A stretch of DNA of 47,554 nt from IMG/VR virus record IMGVR_UViG_3300049595_003185, positions 1 to 47,554 of that record; one strand, written 5' to 3'. Of the stretch, positions 46,382 to 47,554 are shown one piece after another; the stretch's first letter is position 1; each line of letters begins with the position of its first letter. The stretch comes from a virus. The notes below the pieces were generated by a model that did no database searches, was not told the origin of the DNA, and saw nothing but the letters and a program-made list of their open reading frames with translations. A program made the position numbers and the translations under genes.

Positions 46382-46728
46382 TAGAGACCCACCTTCCTAG
46401 CTAGAGTTTCCCACTTAAAAACACGGAGACGGTCTTCGTTGCGACGGTGCCACAACACCCAGCGACGGGGTTTGGTCGCGGCCTGCATGAAGGCTTTGAC
46501 CGGATTGGTATGACCGCTCGAAGCGGCCATGTGGACAAACCATGCGTTTGGGTGATTACTCATGTAGACCGTCTCCCCGTCCCAAAGCACTTCCCGTCCG
46601 CACACAAAAATCTCCGGAGAAGAGTAGAGAACCCCCTCTTTCAGACAGTTCACGACAGCTTCCGAAAACGGCTGCTCTGGAATGTATTTCTCGTGCCATT
46701 GTTTTGCGATTTGCCATGCGGGTTGCAC
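46381..46728 (-). CDS. Hypothetical phage protein, 115 aa
   Basis: Starts at GTG 46728 after ATAATAACT. SNHPNAWFVHMAASSGHTNP then VKAFMQAATKPRRWVLWHRR gives a strand, helix, strand layout; the final RVFKWETLARKVG is helical. Similar short proteins lie between connector and internal protein genes in short-tailed phages (T7 gp13-like position), and the fold could be acetyltransferase-like, but key residues are not visible. Two Cys. Confidence 0.5.
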   Translation of the reverse strand: MQPAWQIAKQWHEKYIPEQPFSEAVVNCLKEGVLYSSPEIFVCGREVLWDGETVYMSNHPNAWFVHMAASSGHTNPVKAFMQAATKPRRWVLWHRRNEDRLRVFKWETLARKVGL

Positions 46729-46738
46729 AGTTATTATA

Positions 46739-47554
46739 TCACCGAAACATGAGAACGCGACGGGTGTGGGCGGCTCCGCGGTTCCCTGTGAAGTTCTGTT
46801 GGGCGATCTGGCCGGAAAGCATCTCCTTGGCCTTGTCGATATGCGGGGTGATTTGCTCGCCCCCGAGGAGGATCCCCTTGGTCGCCTCGTAGACCGCTTG
46901 GTAGTTGCGGAGATACATTCTCTCCGAGTTGCTGGTATGCGGCACGAAGCGGCGTTTGGCTAGGATACGGACCGTCGGGACGACCGTCGGCAGTGTAATC
47001 CAGTATTTGCGCTTGAGGACGTTGTCGGCCGGATCAATCGACTCACCGCGATCGACCGCCCCTTCCCGCCACTTGTCATCCGTCTCCCGGTAACCCGTTC
47101 CGCCTTTAATCCACTCGTTGAGTCGATCGTGGACCGGCTTGGGATCTCCGTCGAAAGACATGAAAAGAATCGTCTCCACTTCGGCTGGTAGGAAGAACTC
47201 ACCCGTGGCGTTTACCGAAAGCGTGTATTCCGCCACCGTCCCGACCCACTTACCGGCCAGCATCAACTGCTCCTCGGCCGCGTTGACCATGCGTTTGACC
47301 GCCGAGTCCGAGAGCTTGTAAGCCTCCGGAAGTTCCAGACCGATTCGGCCCCAATGGTAGCCGAAGGTGTCGTTGGCCGAAGCGAGCAATGCCTCACGAG
47401 TTGCCCGGCGCGTGCCTTCGATCTCAGTCATCACATCACGCTCGACCAAGGCGACCGCTTGCTGCTTCAAGGCTGCGGCCACGTCCGACTGCCCCTTCGA
47501 AGTGGCGAGGTATGCCTCGACGAGTAATTTCTTCTGCTCGTAAGTCGGCGCGGG
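46739..47554 (-). CDS. Connector/tail-tubular-like virion protein, 5' end outside the window
   Basis: The frame is open to the right edge (271 codons visible), so the true start is outside; GTG 47482 is an internal possibility. AEYTLSVNATGEFFLPAEVE then TILFMSFDGDPKPVHDRLNE and YWITLPTVVPTVRILAKRRF resemble the mixed beta body of head-tail connector or tail tubular (T7 gp11-like) proteins, in which a structural strand is followed by LPxxVExI and a later YRLP-like strand. The helical N-terminus (KKLLVEAYLATSKGQSDVAA) fits too. No cysteine. It is the most upstream visible gene of the late operon. Confidence 0.5.
   Translation of the reverse strand, partial: PAPTYEQKKLLVEAYLATSKGQSDVAAALKQQAVALVERDVMTEIEGTRRATREALLASANDTFGYHWGRIGLELPEAYKLSDSAVKRMVNAAEEQLMLAGKWVGTVAEYTLSVNATGEFFLPAEVETILFMSFDGDPKPVHDRLNEWIKGGTGYRETDDKWREGAVDRGESIDPADNVLKRKYWITLPTVVPTVRILAKRRFVPHTSNSERMYLRNYQAVYEATKGILLGGEQITPHIDKAKEMLSGQIAQQNFTGNRGAAHTRRVLMFR

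Overview
The window reads as most of a temperate, tailed double-stranded DNA phage genome of roughly 58% GC by eye, not a bacterial chromosome. A large terminase, a tyrosine integrase beside a tRNA-derived attP-like core, an excisionase-like protein, a complete replication set (helicase-nuclease, family A DNA polymerase, primase-helicase, DNA ligase) and a block of very large virion proteins support this. The integrase has N in place of both usual catalytic-box histidines (NVLRHSF and ELAGNSP). I associate this form with recombinases of Verrucomicrobiota, so a verrucomicrobial host is my best guess; it is an inference. The attP-like core lies between terminase and integrase with phage genes on both sides. 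The window is therefore probably the circular or packaged form, not an integrated prophage.

Layout. The minus strand from 3528 to 29 holds the terminase and seven short genes, most joined by stop/start overlaps. A divergent control region (3529-3784) carries the attP-like core and a sigma70-type promoter. The plus strand from 3785 to 29802 is the early half: integrase, ribbon-helix-helix and excisionase-like regulators, replication genes to 17472, then a non-coding segment of about 590 bp (17473-18059) that looks like a replication origin. A second gene-poor segment (18408-19004) holds a possible three-way-junction RNA. From 19 to 26 kb come accessory genes including a metallopeptidase-vWA protein, a MoxR/CobS-type AAA+ ATPase and a DNA ligase. 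Small genes and a possible small terminase follow to 29.8 kb. The minus strand from 47554 back to 29780 is the late block: a connector-like protein cut by the window edge, three internal virion-like proteins, an 11.8-kb open frame of 3,919 codons, and a cysteine-rich protein. Portal, major capsid and endolysin are not recognised. If the genome is circular they should lie beyond the two edges, between the 29-220 gene and the 47-kb gene, since both strands of evidence point to one leftward late operon.

The most unusual signals are regulatory. Six near-identical palindromes (AGTCAGA-NNN-TCTGACT), all on the plus strand, each lie 14-88 nt before a start codon between 18.96 and 24.81 kb. Four of them are the last of three consecutive hairpins whose other stems change sequence but keep pairing, which points to a repeated structured RNA or operator. 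The gene at 10025 is preceded by a pseudoknot-like fold and a terminator-like hairpin. A recurrent AATAACC(TC) sequence sits at many stop/start junctions on both strands.

Three places show frame trouble: 5404-5725 (A6 run), 20462-20791 (two shifts), and 36108-36479 inside the giant gene, where third-base GC shows that a different frame is the coding one. All could be real recoding, overlapping genes, decay, or single-base sequence errors; read data would decide.
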